Assembly: GCA_018340375.1 (NCBI GenBank)
Contig: JAFFJZ010000085.1
Coordinates: 62,001 to 126,000, forward strand
Reading direction: 5' to 3'
Source: Gonatopus flavifemur
Lineage: Eukaryota; Arthropoda; Insecta; Hymenoptera; Dryinidae
Length of the DNA: 64,000 bases
A program made the translations under genes and the position numbers. Of the stretch, positions 11,340 through 23,500 are shown piece after piece (position 1 is the stretch's first letter; each line of letters begins with the position of its first letter). The notes beneath the pieces were generated by a model, which saw nothing but the letters and a program-made list of their open reading frames with translations, was not told the origin of the DNA and ran no database searches.

Positions 11340-11480
11340 TTCAGGCATTGAATGTCAATCAATCCTTCCTCCACCGGGTATCGAACCCCTACCATAAACC
11401 TACCTATCTCATTCCTAACCTACTTAACCTATGCCCTAACGATCGCAGCTGAACCGACAACGCTGATCGTGCGCTCGAAA
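11340..11480 (-). repeat. Possible tRNA-derived SINE fragment
   Basis: On the minus strand, GGGTTCGATACCCGG at about 11385-11400 matches a pol III B box and tRNA T-arm (GGTTCGANNCC). GTTAGGGCATAGG lies about 50 nt upstream where a D-arm-like sequence would be. A tRNA cloverleaf cannot be completed, so this is at best a SINE head or a decayed tRNA relic. Confidence 0.3.
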
Positions 11481-13011
11481 AAGGCTTACATGTATTTGTA
11501 ATCGTTTCGATTACGCGCATTTATAGCAAATGTCCAGGGTACGATGTTATATGTAATTCCACATTTTCATGTATGAAAAATTCCACTCTCTGACTAATGA
11601 GAATTAAAATATTCATTTAACCAGAATTTTTATATTATTTTTCATCGATTTTATATTAATTTCATGAGAATTATTATATTTTCGAGTTCCAATTCTCTTC
11701 GTATGATGAGTATTGACTCTTACTTTGTTACATCTCTTGATAAAAACTTACCATAGGAAACGATAACATTCTTCTTATTGGTTTCAATGCGATTTTCGAA
11801 ACGGAAATTCACGATGCTACATCATGAATTTACGGCAGCAGCCAATCGGGTTTTATCGTAATTTATAGGATTTGGGAGGAATAATTCTGTTTTTATCGTT
11901 GAATTACTTTATAAGGAATACCAGTCAACAAAAGGACACCGTGATATTTTTTTCCAAATAATTAATATTTTCACTATAGAAATTTCACGATAAAACCATT
12001 TACGTTTCCCTTATATCCTATAGAAAACCATAGATCAATGGTGGATTACCGATTCAAAACTATACTGACAACCCATACAGCACCGGAGATTCCATCAAGA
12101 TTGCGGAAATCTAACATTTGGAACATTGAAATATTTCTGTAATATTGCTGTGTGACACAGTGAATTTTCAAACTCCCTTCAGGAGCATTAATGCAATATG
12201 TCCGCCAATCTTACATTTCATACAATATTTCCAAATTATTTCTAAAATATTTCGTCGTAATATTTCTCTTGTGATATATCTGAGACATTGCAAACAGCAA
12301 ACATTTCAGTTGATACAGTTAATTACCGACTCGAAGCACTCATTAACAATTATTCTTTCTTCCAATAGTTTGCAATAAAAGATTTTAGGCTGGGTTTGAA
12401 AACTTGAGAATTCAAATGAAGTTATGACAAAATTCTTAACGGACTCTGTACTCTCATCGTGAGGTTTTTATGGTACAGAGATTTTGATTTCTCGACTAAT
12501 TCAGATATTTAAAGAACCCTGCGTTTCACATTTTTGAATTCCACGTCATTTTCCAAGATGAAAAGAGGCGAATTTCTAGAAAAAACCAAGACAATACAAA
12601 GCTCTTTCATTTAACATACTGTTTATGACATGATGAAATGTAAATAACAAGTTTTGTCATTTCAAAAATTTTGAAAAAGCTGAAACGTCACAAGTCACTT
12701 TTCACATCACATCGTTATTTTTTTAGCATTTTGGTTAATAATATGTCATCTATTATTTTTCATTTTCAGTCAAAAAAACGACAAAATTTACTTTTCAAAA
12801 TTTTTTTGAAGTATCCTAATTTTGTAACCAATTTTCGCTTTTTTTTAATTTTTCTTTCTTCCAGATTCGAAAACTTGTGACTTCTTGTCATGAAAAAATC
12901 TGAAGATCGATGAACAATTTCAACGTTGTGTAATTGTTACAATAAGAATTGAGAAAAGTCATACTCAAACTATGTTTGGTTCCACAACAACCTTTTGGAC
13001 TACACATCTTC
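11481..13011. other. No gene recognised
   Basis: Very AT-rich sequence with short chance ORFs only. Confidence 0.4.
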
Positions 13012-13712
13012 ACCCAAGTAACATACACACATTCTCAGAACGTTGCAAGAATATTCGAATATTCTATGGAGATTCTTATTACGTGCGAATATATTCTACT
13101 CATATTCTCAGAAGATTTGAATGGAAATGTTTGAAATATTCTCAGAATATTCGCCACAAATATTGTAGAAGTATTCAAAACAATTTCATTAAAATTGAAA
13201 TTCCCGTCAGTATAAAACTACTGCACTTAATGGGAAACAATTCACGATACAAATGTGGAACAGTACATACCCAAGTAACACAAAAGATTGAAAATGCTAA
13301 GAACGACTTTGGAGAATCCTACGAACATCCTCAGAACTTCCAAATGAGACTGTTTCGAATCATTATATGATATGCACCCACACAGCACTTTTGGTCTTCA
13401 AAATATCTTGAAGAATTGTTCAGAAAAGTTTCAGAAGTCTTATGCAACATGGAAAGATATCCTTAAGATGTCTAAAACAGTTCTTACTTCTAAAAGACAT
13501 CTAAAAGATATCTTTTAGAAGATCTAAAACTCTTCTTCCGAGATTATATCTTTCAGACATTTTATAGAAATCTTTTAGAATTGAAATGCTGTGTGGGCAC
13601 CTTCATAAAATATCTTTACGGATTCCTCCAAAATAGTCTTATTTACACATTCTCTTCATATTTATAGAATAATCATCGCATATTTGAGAAGTTCTTGTGT
13701 TACTTGGGTGGT
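13012..13712. repeat. Nested MITEs with CACCCAAGTAACA ends
   Basis: CACCCAAGTAACA occurs at 13012, ACCCAAGTAACACAA again directly at about 13269, and the inverted end TGTTACTTGGGTGG at about 13697-13710. This looks like two copies or a nested pair of a small inverted-repeat element. The segment 13430-13575 holds AAAGATATCTTTTAGA-type hairpin motifs shared with 4.8 kb and 63.4 kb. Confidence 0.5.
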
Positions 13713-13739
13713 GAAAGAAAATAATAAAACATCCCATGC

Positions 13740-14570
13740 AGGTATTGCCAAGACTGAAAAAAACCCAAGCTTGTCCCAAGGTTGGCACATGTGTCAGAAA
13801 CAAACCTTCGTGAAGAACAATTGGCCAAATATTGTTCCATGATCGTCCCGTTGTTCCCAATGGATAGTCGGTCATGGTACATTTGTTAATATTTTCGAAA
13901 TGGTCACTACATTTGGTACAAGCTTGGCACAAGTGTAAAAATCGAGCATTCGTTGAGAACAATTGTGTCAATATTGCCCACATGAGTGGCACGATGTTTA
14001 TAAATATTGACTTAATTTTGAATTTACAAAGACTGAAGACTTGGGGATATCCATCGGGCCAGGGCCCGATCTTCCTGCCATAATTAATCCTACACACTGA
14101 AGATAAACCATCAGTTTGTCGGGTGACTCAGGGGATTCTAATGTTGGATTCCGTACGGGATCAGATCATTGTAAGATTTATGTTATGGTATTTCAGTAAG
14201 ATCTTATTAGTTTAGTTTGAGCATAATTCAACAATAGAATCAAAATTGATTGAAATATCAAAAACCGCGAATTTTCCAATGATCATACAAGCTTGTCCCA
14301 ATCTCGTCACATTTTTTCTATCGTTTTGAGATAATTCATGTACGGTATTCTGAGGGAGAAAGTCATGAACTGAAATTTGAATCAATTACTTTTTCCATCC
14401 ATATCTGCGATCAAAGAAGCATTGGTTGATGCTTGGTAAATGAATCGGACCGGGCCTGGCAAAACCACTGGCCCAAGCTTGTCCTGATCTTATCATTCCC
14501 AAGCCTGGGCCAAGTTTGGTAAATTGTTCAAGACAAGTCTCGGCAGGTCTTGTGCCAGGCTTGGTCCATC
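13740..14570. repeat. CAAGCTTGG-type degenerate repeat
   Basis: Two diverged direct repeats of about 145 bp (13760-13885 and 13905-14025) share TTGGCACA(A/T)GTGT and GAAGAACAATTG. Further CAAGCTTGGCCC-type motifs occur at 14460-14575. The same motif family returns at 30.89-31.85 kb. Confidence 0.4.
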
Positions 14571-14774
14571 ATTGGGCCATTGGTCCATACACACATGAGA
14601 TTGTTAATTCTTTGTCGCTTTTTTTTGTCGATAAGTTGTTCAAACAATAATTTTTTTTTGAACAATCGATAAGATATTCTCTTCAACAACAACAAAATCA
14701 ATTTCAAATTTCCATTATGCATATCAATTACACAGGCCTGCGAGGTTTTTCCCCCTTGGAACTGGTGACCATTT

Positions 14775-15365
14775 TCCGAAGTAATTTGCTGCGTAGAATC
14801 CGAATCCGGAGCCAGAATTGGGCTATCACGTCAGGATTTTGAGATATCTGAGGGTAAATACGCAAAAAATGCGGTTTTTCGCTACTTTTGAGGTTATGTA
14901 CAGGACGCATAAAATTTTTTTGATCTTTTCTCTCAACTTCATCAATTTGCACTACTCTTCCCGTTTAAAATGAGCTATTGAACGTTCATGTACGATTTTT
15001 TCTCGCAATGTTACGACCATTCTAAGTTGTGTAATATGTCCCAACAACAGAATGAGTATTCGCATTTATTACACTGATCGACAATGAAATTCTCCTTCAA
15101 ATGAAATTCTCTTTTCTGAAGTAATTTTCTGCGTAGAATCCAAATCCGGAGTCAGGATTGGGCCATCGCGTAAGCATTTCAAGATATTTAAGATTAGGTC
15201 CACGAAAATGGGTTTTGATTACTTTGGAATTCATGTACTGAGTGCACAATTTTTTTTAGTCTTTTCTTCTAATTGCATCATCCAGTACTACTCTTACTCT
15301 CCAAGATAAGCTATTAATCGGTGACCTACAATTTCTCCTTGCAGAGTTACGAGTATTCCAAGTTG
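14775..15365 (+). repeat. Two diverged direct copies of the subterminal repeat
   Basis: 14775-14990 and 15119-15345 align as direct copies (GAAGTAATTT, TGCGTAGAATCC, CCGGAGYCAG, GGGCYATC, ATTTTTTT, GAGCTATT / AAGCTATT). Further members are at 17876 (direct) and 18425 (inverted). Confidence 0.6.
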
Positions 15366-15829
15366 TGAAATATATCCCCAAGATTATAATATTTCTAGGA
15401 TCTCCTGAGGGTGCTGCCAGGATGTATGGGAATGAAAATTCTAATTTTCTAATATGATATTCTTATTCAGCGACCCAAAAACTTATATGTTCACATATTC
15501 AAGGAAAATTTCCCTTCAAAACAATGGGTTCCCCAAAGGGTTGATAATTCACAGACCTGCGGAATATAAGTTTTATTTTCCCTTCGAACAATAATGGTTC
15601 CTTTCCAGGTATTCAGATTGTGGAACTAAAATATAACGCCAGTTTTTTACAGCACATCAGGATTCATTTTTATGTGAGATATGAATATTTACAGTTTTTT
15701 AAACAATTTGTATGAACGAAAAATATATACGTTTTATATAAAATTCAGACATGGGGCTGCACTGGTCTCACACAAGACCTAAGATACTAGATGAATCAAA
15801 AGGACTTATGATATCTTTTTCTAGTTTCT

Positions 15830-17488
15830 TCAAAACTTCTGTTTGATGTTTCTGTTGTACTCATGATTCGGTTCATCTCTCTTTAACATCCAGCAATAGT
15901 CAGCCATCATTCTAACGTCCCACCTTCCTTGATATCTGGTCTCCATAACCTTAAGGTCTTGATGAAATCTCTCCCCTTGCTCTTCACTGACAGCACCAAG
16001 ATTCTCGGGGAAAAGTCAATATGGGAATGCAAATAATGGAGTTTTATACTCATATTACAACCCAGGATTTTGAAATTGTTAAGCATGCTGTTGACTATAT
16101 TTTCATAATCAGGGCTTTTTCTGTTCCCTAAAAAATGTTGTACGACTTCCTTAAATGACTTCCAAGCGAGCTTCTCGGTTTTATTCATAGTTTTTTCAAA
16201 GTCAGGATCTTGCATCAATTTCCTTATGTCTGGACCAACAAAAACGCCTTCTTTTATCTTCGCATCCGATAAATGCTTGAATTTATCACATAAATATTTG
16301 AAACAAAGACCATCTTTAGGCAATGCCTTTACGAATTGCTTCATAATGCCTAATTTGATATGAAGCGGAGGTAGCAGAATTTTGGAGCAGTCAACTAGTG
16401 TTTCGTGTACAACATTTTTACTTCCAGGGTTCAATGATGCTCTCTGTGGCCAATCTTTCTGGATCCAATGTCGTGCTCTATTCCTACTATCCCATTCACA
16501 TAGAAAACAGGGGTATTTTGTATACCCTCCTTGTTGACCAAGCAACATAGTTAATATTTTGAGATCACCACATATAGTCCAGTTATGATTGGAGTAATTT
16601 ATTTTTTTGAGGACGAAATCCAAATTTTCATAACATTCTTTCAAATGAGTAGAATGTCAATAGGCAAAGAAGCAAATTTATTACCATTATGTAACAATAC
16701 TACTTTGAGGCTCCGTTTCGAAGAATCTATAAAAGTCTCCAATCATTTGGATTGTATTCTACATCAAACATTTTGAGTAGGCCAGGCACATCACAACAAT
16801 ACACTAAATTTTTTCTTGAGCAAAATACGGTAGAAAATCCTTCTCTCTATTTCTATACCAATAAAAGTTCGTTGTACGATCCAGCATGTTTTTCTTTCAA
16901 TCTGGAACCGAGTAATTCCGCAGCATCTTTCGGAAGATTAAGATCTCTTGTCAAATCATTCAATTCACTTTGAGAAAACAGTGGTGGTGTTTCGTTGCAC
17001 TCGTAATATTCATCGTCAGGATCTGAAGTATTCATTATAGCCTCTTGAAATAAACTAGGATCAGATGAAAATGGTTGGGCAGGATGGCATAACTCTTTGC
17101 TATCAGGATCTTTATACGTAGGTAAAATCACAGAACGAATATCAGGATAACTTATCGCTGCTTTATTTTTAGAATTAAATCCTTTCATGCTTGAACAGCA
17201 GAAGTAACAATCGTTGATATGATTTTGCGGTTCCATCCAAATCATTGGAGTCTGTAAACTAAAACAATGTTTTTCTCGTCTTGACCATTTCCGAAGTTCA
17301 CGTACACATGTCGAACACACTTTATGAGGCGCCCATTGTTTGTCTTGGTTTTTTATGTTGATTTTGAAATAGCTATCGTATAGTTCTTCAATACATTTCG
17401 AAATTATTTGTTGCTGTCTCTTTATTACATAATTCCCACATATGTAGCAGAAGTTATCTGGAGCATTGATACATTTTCGAGAAGCCAT
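15830..17488 (-). pseudogene. Decayed arthropod DNA-transposon protein (two recognisable halves)
   Basis: The N-terminal half starts at ATG 17488. It has a Cys-rich putative zinc-binding region (FCYICG, then WAPHKVCSTCVRELRKW, then DCYFCCSSM) and ends in LNDLTRDLNLPKDAAELLGS. A degraded middle (16645-16852) still spells a REKDFLPYF-like motif, but in several frames. The second half (16644 down) has LLGQQGGYTKYPCFLCEWDS, ILLPPLHIKLGIMKQFVKAL, GPDIRKLMQDPDFE and GCNMSIKLHYLHSH, then shifts frame near 16017 into NLGAVSEEQGERFHQD and ADYCWMLKRDEPNHEY, stopping at 15830. I recognise this pattern as a multicopy insect protein family found in DNA transposons; its exact superfamily is uncertain. At least three frameshifts make it inactive. 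Confidence 0.75.
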
Positions 17489-17754
17489 TTGTGAAACTTT
17501 TTTTTAAATACACGAAATTCACAACAATTACTGGACACTCGATACTTGTACACGGAGGAAAAAATTAGAACAACAATCAGTACATTCCGAGTGAATTAGT
17601 GGAATAATGTCTGAACATAGCAACAAACAATCTACGATCTCAGCAGTGCTGGCTCAAAGGATATTACCGCCCGGCGCGTGAATTTTGTAGGCGTCCGATT
17701 ATAATAGTGTAGCATATTGCATAAATATATATTTATGTGATATGCTATAAGCAT

Positions 17755-17850
17755 TTTCTACCGTATTTCGCTCAAGAAAAAAATTTAGCGTATCGTTGTG
17801 ATGCGCCTGGCCTACTCAAGGTGTTTCATGTAGAATACAATCCAAAGTCA
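17755..17850 (+). pseudogene. Inverted fragment of the same transposase
   Basis: The plus strand carries a second copy of the degraded middle segment (reading FLPYF and PGLLKV-like), inverted relative to 16745-16830 in the main copy. It shows that the element suffered an inversion or that a second copy inserted tail to tail. Confidence 0.6.
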
Positions 17851-17875
17851 ATCCCCTTCATTCATTCAACATTTT

Positions 17876-18425
17876 TCTGAAGCATTTTGGTGCGCTGAAT
17901 CCGCATATGGCTCCAGAATTGCTATATCACGTCAGGTATTTGGGATATTCCGACCTAAAAATGTGGAAAACACTGTTTCTTGGCATATTTGAGGTTCCGT
18001 AAAGTCGAAAGGTAATTTTTTTCACAAAACCAATAGATGCACCTCAAAGTATCAGTCATCCTCTTCCAAATGCCGTTGAGTTTGCTGAAATATCTTTTTT
18101 TTTTATTGAGATACGACAATTTTAAATTTGTGCGCTCATGTACTCAATAAATAGGTGGAGACACAATTTTCAAACTGTCGTATCTCAATGAAAAAAAAAG
18201 GTATCTGAGCAAACTCAACGGCATTTGGAAGAGGAGGACTTATACTTTGAGGTGCATGTATTGGTTTTGAGAAAAAAAATTACCCTTCGACTTTACGTAA
18301 CCCCAAATATGTCGAAAAACAGTGTTTTTCACATTTTTAGGTCGAAATATCTCAAAAACCTGACGTGATAGAGCAATTCTGCAGCCAGATTCGGATTCAG
18401 CGGATCAAAATGCTTCGGAAAAAGA
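17876..18425. repeat. Palindrome of subterminal repeats
   Basis: Left arm 17876-18130 and right arm 18165-18425 are inverted copies, with CAACGGCATTTGGAAGAG on one side and CTCTTCCAAATGCCGTTG on the other, and an AT-rich turn near 18148. The right arm is the right subterminal repeat of the 14731-18473 transposon. Confidence 0.8.
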
Positions 18426-18913
18426 TATTATTGTTTGAGGGGGAAAAAAAAAGTCAAATTTCGCAGGCCTGTGTTATTTGCAACCGTACTCTACTTTGTT
18501 TTTGCTTCTTGTTTTACAAGTTATTTCAATAAGTGCATTCTAGAAATACATTTGAATAGACCCCCGTATATACATATATTTTTCGATCAGCAAGTTTCTC
18601 CCAACAACTCGCGCGCAAAATCTTCCCGTAATATCAAATCATTTCACTCTCAGAAAATCACCCTCAATCCACAGGCTTTCGCAAGCGATGTGAGCGTGAA
18701 TTCGTGGAGAATTAACACAAGATGTGCACCAGATCATTGCACGGGATTTGCGAGCAAGAGTATGGATCACAGGTGGGTTGCACGCAAATCACATGCAAAT
18801 TACCGCGTGCGTAACGGTCTCAAGTTTTGCGCGCAAGCAATGTTATCTGGGTGAGTAGATGGTCGAAAATCGACTATTTAATTAGTTGCAGCAACTATTT
18901 CTTTCCCTCCGTG

Positions 18914-20391
18914 TATGCTTTTGTTTCTTTTAGCAATATTCTATTGTGCGAAATTACAGTTCTTGATACAATGAGATATTAGTGGAAGTTAATGTTCTCA
19001 AATACTTTTTCAAATAGAATGAAATACATTCTTCAGTATTTTTGAAAAAGGAATAATTTTACTCTGTTTATTTGACAAAATTCTTATGATTTTTCATAAT
19101 TACTCGTAAAACTCACAATTTTTCCTGATTTTTCATTTGAATTTGCACTTTATGAAAAATTATAAACTCGATTTCCGTCTATCACCCTATGAATGAATTT
19201 TATGAATTTGTGTTGGATCAGAATACTGTTGTTACAATTACAAAATAGTGGAAATTAATTCTTTCAAATAGTTCCTTAGGGGATACGAGCGGCTGGATAT
19301 TCATCAATTCCTTCGATGCAAACCACGCAAAAATATATACGTTGATCCAAAATATATTTCTGTAAAGCAGTTCTTCAACGCTCGAATGACTGCTGTGAAG
19401 AGAGATGTTTTGAATTGATGCACGTTTCATTAGGTACTTTGTCTCGAGAGAATTGAAAAGAACATAATATATTTTCTCTTACTGTTGTGAATCGAGTAAT
19501 TGTCATTTTCCATGTATCAAGTAGAATCGGTATTTCATACAACTGCGGAATGCATAGAACAATGTCACAATATACATATATATAGTATATGCCAAATAAT
19601 CATAAATACTAAAACTAAGCAATAATATAGAATATATGCGAAATTTGACAATACTTATTGGCTAAAATATCATCACAGATGAGTTGTACTAATTGCTAAC
19701 GCTCACTCGATTCGAGGCCAATCACAAAGAATATTGACATTGCATTGTTATTGCATAACAATAACTCACTCTTGTTTCATACTCTTATTATTGTTGTTCC
19801 GCATTAATATTATATTGTTGCTCAAAATTTTCACTTTTTTTTTATTTCATAAAAATTATTGCTATTCCTGAATAATGGGCAAATTAAAAATTTGTTTGTG
19901 TTATTATGGTGAAATCAGAAAAATTTGCAATGAACGATACTTTTCTCACACTTCGTGTTACTCTGACTTATCTCAAACAAACGTCATGATCTAATCATGA
20001 TTTTCAATCTTGGAAAAGAAATTGGACTTGTAACTACAATGAAACATACTTTCTTAACGTGGACCAAAGTAACTTGAAGTTACCAGAATAAATATTATGA
20101 ACATCTAACAATATATAAACATATTTCTACATAATATATAAATATCATATACATTAGATCATATTCAACGTATCATATGAATTCAATAATTTCCAACGTT
20201 GATTAGATCAATTTCTGTGTATAATTCCAGATGTTTTTGGGTTTGCTATTACATTGGATATATTGAAATGGATAAATCCATTCCTCCAATCGTTGCGTCG
20301 GTCTTAATGTGTTTCATCGATCAACGAATAATATATATTCGTTACATATATGTACATTCGTGGTATACATTTCATGAATAACACATCTACA
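18914..20391. other. No gene recognised
   Basis: AT-rich sequence downstream of the host gene's stop codon (minus strand). It would include the 3' UTR. A polyadenylation signal cannot be chosen with confidence. Confidence 0.4.
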
Positions 20392-20509
20392 TTATTGGTC
20401 AGAAGTATTTTCTCCTGGTGTAGAAGTTAAAACCCCAGTTACAGGATCCAATAATGCCTCATGTTCTTTTATTTCTTCCAAAATTCCAGTGGCAGGATCA
20501 AGTAGTAAC
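20392..20509 (-). CDS. Host gene exon 7 (terminal)
   Basis: Acceptor CCATCCATAG before 20509 after a 7.6-kb intron. Its phase fits exon 6. Codes for the doubled LLDPATG / LLDPVTG motif and ends in TSDQ-TAA. Confidence 0.65.
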
Positions 20510-23500
20510 CTATGGATGGAGATTATATAAAGAAGTATCCAAATCAAAAACTTAATGTAATTCACACATAATTTATATATGTAAAACGAATCATTCACAT
20601 ATCACGTTACACTCATTTTCATATCGGCCTTTATTGTATTTGAATATACCCAGATAACCCGTCTGTGCTCAGTGCACATGAATACACGGGAAAAAGAAAA
20701 CAGCAATGGTTACTGTGAATCGCAGTAATTAATTGAAAAAACATGAAAAATCGAATCCACGCCGTTCAGTACTGCGTCTTCCAGTAACCGTTACTGTCCG
20801 AGCAGCATTGACGAATTTCATTGCAGTACATATCACTGTGATCGCGCTAACCTCTATCATCCAAGCGTGTTTTCATTTGTTTTTCAATCGATTACTGTTA
20901 TGGACAGTAACCAGTGCTGTTTTCTCCCCGTGCACTAAACGACTTGAAACTGCATTCATGAAAAAATCTGTAAACGTAAGGGATGATTCTTCGAGACTTT
21001 ATCTACGTCGCCAAAGAGCTCGAATTTTGGGAAAAAATTTTTTCTTGGGAAATTGCTCACATGGTAACTATTATTAGGCGTGTGCGAGTACTCGAATTTT
21101 CCGATTATTTTCGAGTCAAATCGAGTCTTCGTCGAGTCGAGTATCTCCAACTACTCGAAACTTTCAAGCTATTCGAATTTTTCCAGTTACTCGAAATTTT
21201 TCAAATATTTCACGAATTGGTTCAAAATGTTTATGAATCTAGAAGGTAAGACATCATAAGAATTCCTGGAAATTTACCGAGTACTGGAAGAAATCATTGA
21301 TTACTCGAAAGTTTCCGAGAACTGGATTCGACTGGAGACTCAAATTACTTATCTTGACTCGACCCGAAAACATCACTACCTACACAGACCTAGTCATTAT
21401 TGGTATCCTCTCAAGGGGATACTAACAATGTGACTCAAGATAAATGTTTTCCATAAATCATTCTCCGATGCAGAAATTTAATGGAAATCTCGCTCTGCAT
21501 AGGCTTTCAATTGATTACGATTATCTGTTCGGAGCGATATTTTTATGTGCCAATTGCATTTTTGAATGATTCTTCAACAAATATTCAGCTTCTATTACAA
21601 CACTTATCACCTTATACCAATTCCAATCAGACACCCCTGGTAAAAAAATCTCTCTGAAAATTTCACGTTTCAGAGGAATTCAGAAAGAATCAGAAAAATT
21701 CAGAGCAATTCAGCCTGATTCAGAGGATTTTAGAGACTAGTGGGTTGAGAAAACTTATGCTTTGAATTTTTTAGAAGGATTCAAAGATATTCAGGGTAAT
21801 TCAGAAAGATTCAGAGTAATTCAGGAAATTCACAGAGGATAAATTCAGTGAATTTCTTGGTCCTGCACTTCAGAGGCATCCAGGAAGTGTCAGAGACTTT
21901 CAGAGACAGATAAATTGAGAAAAATTTTGCATAGAAATTCAGAGCAATTCAGAGAGATTCAGAGGAATTCAGAGAAATTCACAGAGGAATTAATTCAGTA
22001 AAATCTTTGGCTCAGGATTCTAGATGTACGAGGGTGGATTGATAAGTTTCCGGCCTGACCAAGAGATGGCGCCACTAGGCCTACCTTGAGGTGGCGTTCT
22101 ATAGTACCATCCTTAGATAGCTTGTAGCTATAGTTTCAGTCCGATCGCCATGTTAGTTTAGTTTTGAGAGCACGCTGACCAAGACGCCTCTGTGTTTTTC
22201 GTAAAAATGGAAAAGCTGGAAAATCGTGCTGTCATCAAATACTTTTATTTGAAGGGGTTAACGCCGAAGGAAATTAAAGAAGAGATGGACTCAACACTGG
22301 GGACATCCTCCCCATCATATTCAACCGTTAAGCAGTGGGTTTCCGAGTTTAAAAAGGGTCGTGTGAGCACCTCTGATGAGCCTCGCTCAGGACGCCCCAT
22401 TGAGGTCACAACTCCAGATATGATCGAAAAATCCATCAAATAGTGCTGAAAGATCGCAGATTAAAAGTTCGTGAGATAGCTGAGACCTGTAAGATGTCAT
22501 ATGAACGTGTACAAAATATTTTGCACCAACATTTGTATATGGAAAAGCTCTGTGCAAGATGGGTGCCGCGTTTGCTAACAGTCGACCAAAAATTGATTCG
22601 AAAGAACATTCCTACCGCCAATTTGGCGTTGTATAAGCGTAATCCAAGCGAATTTTTGCGTCGATTCGTAACCGTTGACGAAACTTGGGTCCACCACTAC
22701 ACTCCTGAAACCAAAGAACAGTCTAAACAGTGGATTGGACCAGGGGAACCAACTCCAAAGAAGGCAAAACAATTTTTCGGCGAACAAGGTTATGGCTACT
22801 GTTTTTTGGGATGCAAGAGGTATTATATACATTGATTACCTTGAAAAGGGTAAAACTATCACTGGTCAATACTACGCAGACTTATTGCAACGTTTGAGCC
22901 ACGAAGTGAAAATTAAACGACCTCATCTGGCGAAGAAAAAAATCTTGTTTCATCACGATAACGCACCAGCGCACACGTCAATCGTTGCGATGGCTGAAAT
23001 CAACGATCTGAAGTTTGAATTAATGCCGCACCCTCCCTACTCTCCAGACCTAGCCCCGAGTGACTATTATCTGTTTCCTAACCTCAAAAAATGGCTTGGC
23101 GGTAAGAGATTTGCGGACAATGAAGAAGTAATCGAAGCTGTAAATGGGTATTTTGAGGAGCTTGACGAATCAGTCTATAGAGATGGCATTACTAGACTAG
23201 AACACCGCTATGAGAAATGTATCAGCCTTGGAGGAGATTATGTTGAGAAATAAAAAAAAAAAATTCTTAAAAACGTTGTTTTTCTTGGTCAGGCCGGAAA
23301 CTTATCAATCTACCCTCGTATTCAGGGATGTGTCAGAGATTCACAGAGACAGATAAATTAGAAAGAATTGTACGGCGGACTTTCAGGAAACATTCGGAGA
23401 GATTCATGGTAATTCAGAAAGATTCAGAGTAATTCAGGGAAATTCAGAGAGGAATTGATTCAGTCAAATTTTTGGTCCCGGATTCAAGAGGCATCCAGGG

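Larger units (their letters stand above)
14731..18473. mobile_element. DNA transposon with CACAGGCCTG terminal repeats
   Basis: CACAGGCCTGCGAGG at 14731 is mirrored by CGCAGGCCTGTG ending at 18473. Inside each end lies a related subterminal repeat containing GAATCCGAATC and TATCACGTCAGG. TTA flanks both ends (14728-14730 and 18474-18476), a plausible 3-bp target duplication. The element encloses the decayed transposase at 15830-17488. Terminal CAC and a 3-bp TWA-type duplication would suit a CMC/Chapaev3-like transposon, but I did not verify this assignment. Confidence 0.6.
10754..18913. mobile_element. Candidate nested element bounded by CACGGAG inverted ends
   Basis: The left end reads CACGGAGAAAGAGGAATAG and the right end, inverted, CACGGAGGGAAAGAAATAG. 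Both continue with TTGC(A/T)GCAACTAATTA, then GACCATCTACT, then CACCCAGATAACATT followed by repeated GCGCGCAAA motifs. The match is broken on the left only by a hairpin insertion (10831-11010). This fits one element with long inverted ends into which other elements (13.0-13.7, 14.7-18.5 kb) later inserted. Two independent MITE halves in opposite orientation cannot be excluded. No transposase belonging to these ends was found. Confidence 0.45.

Noticed and set aside
11385..11400. Functional tRNA gene
   Set aside because: Only a B-box/T-arm-like sequence is convincing; no cloverleaf, acceptor stem or anticodon arm can be paired.
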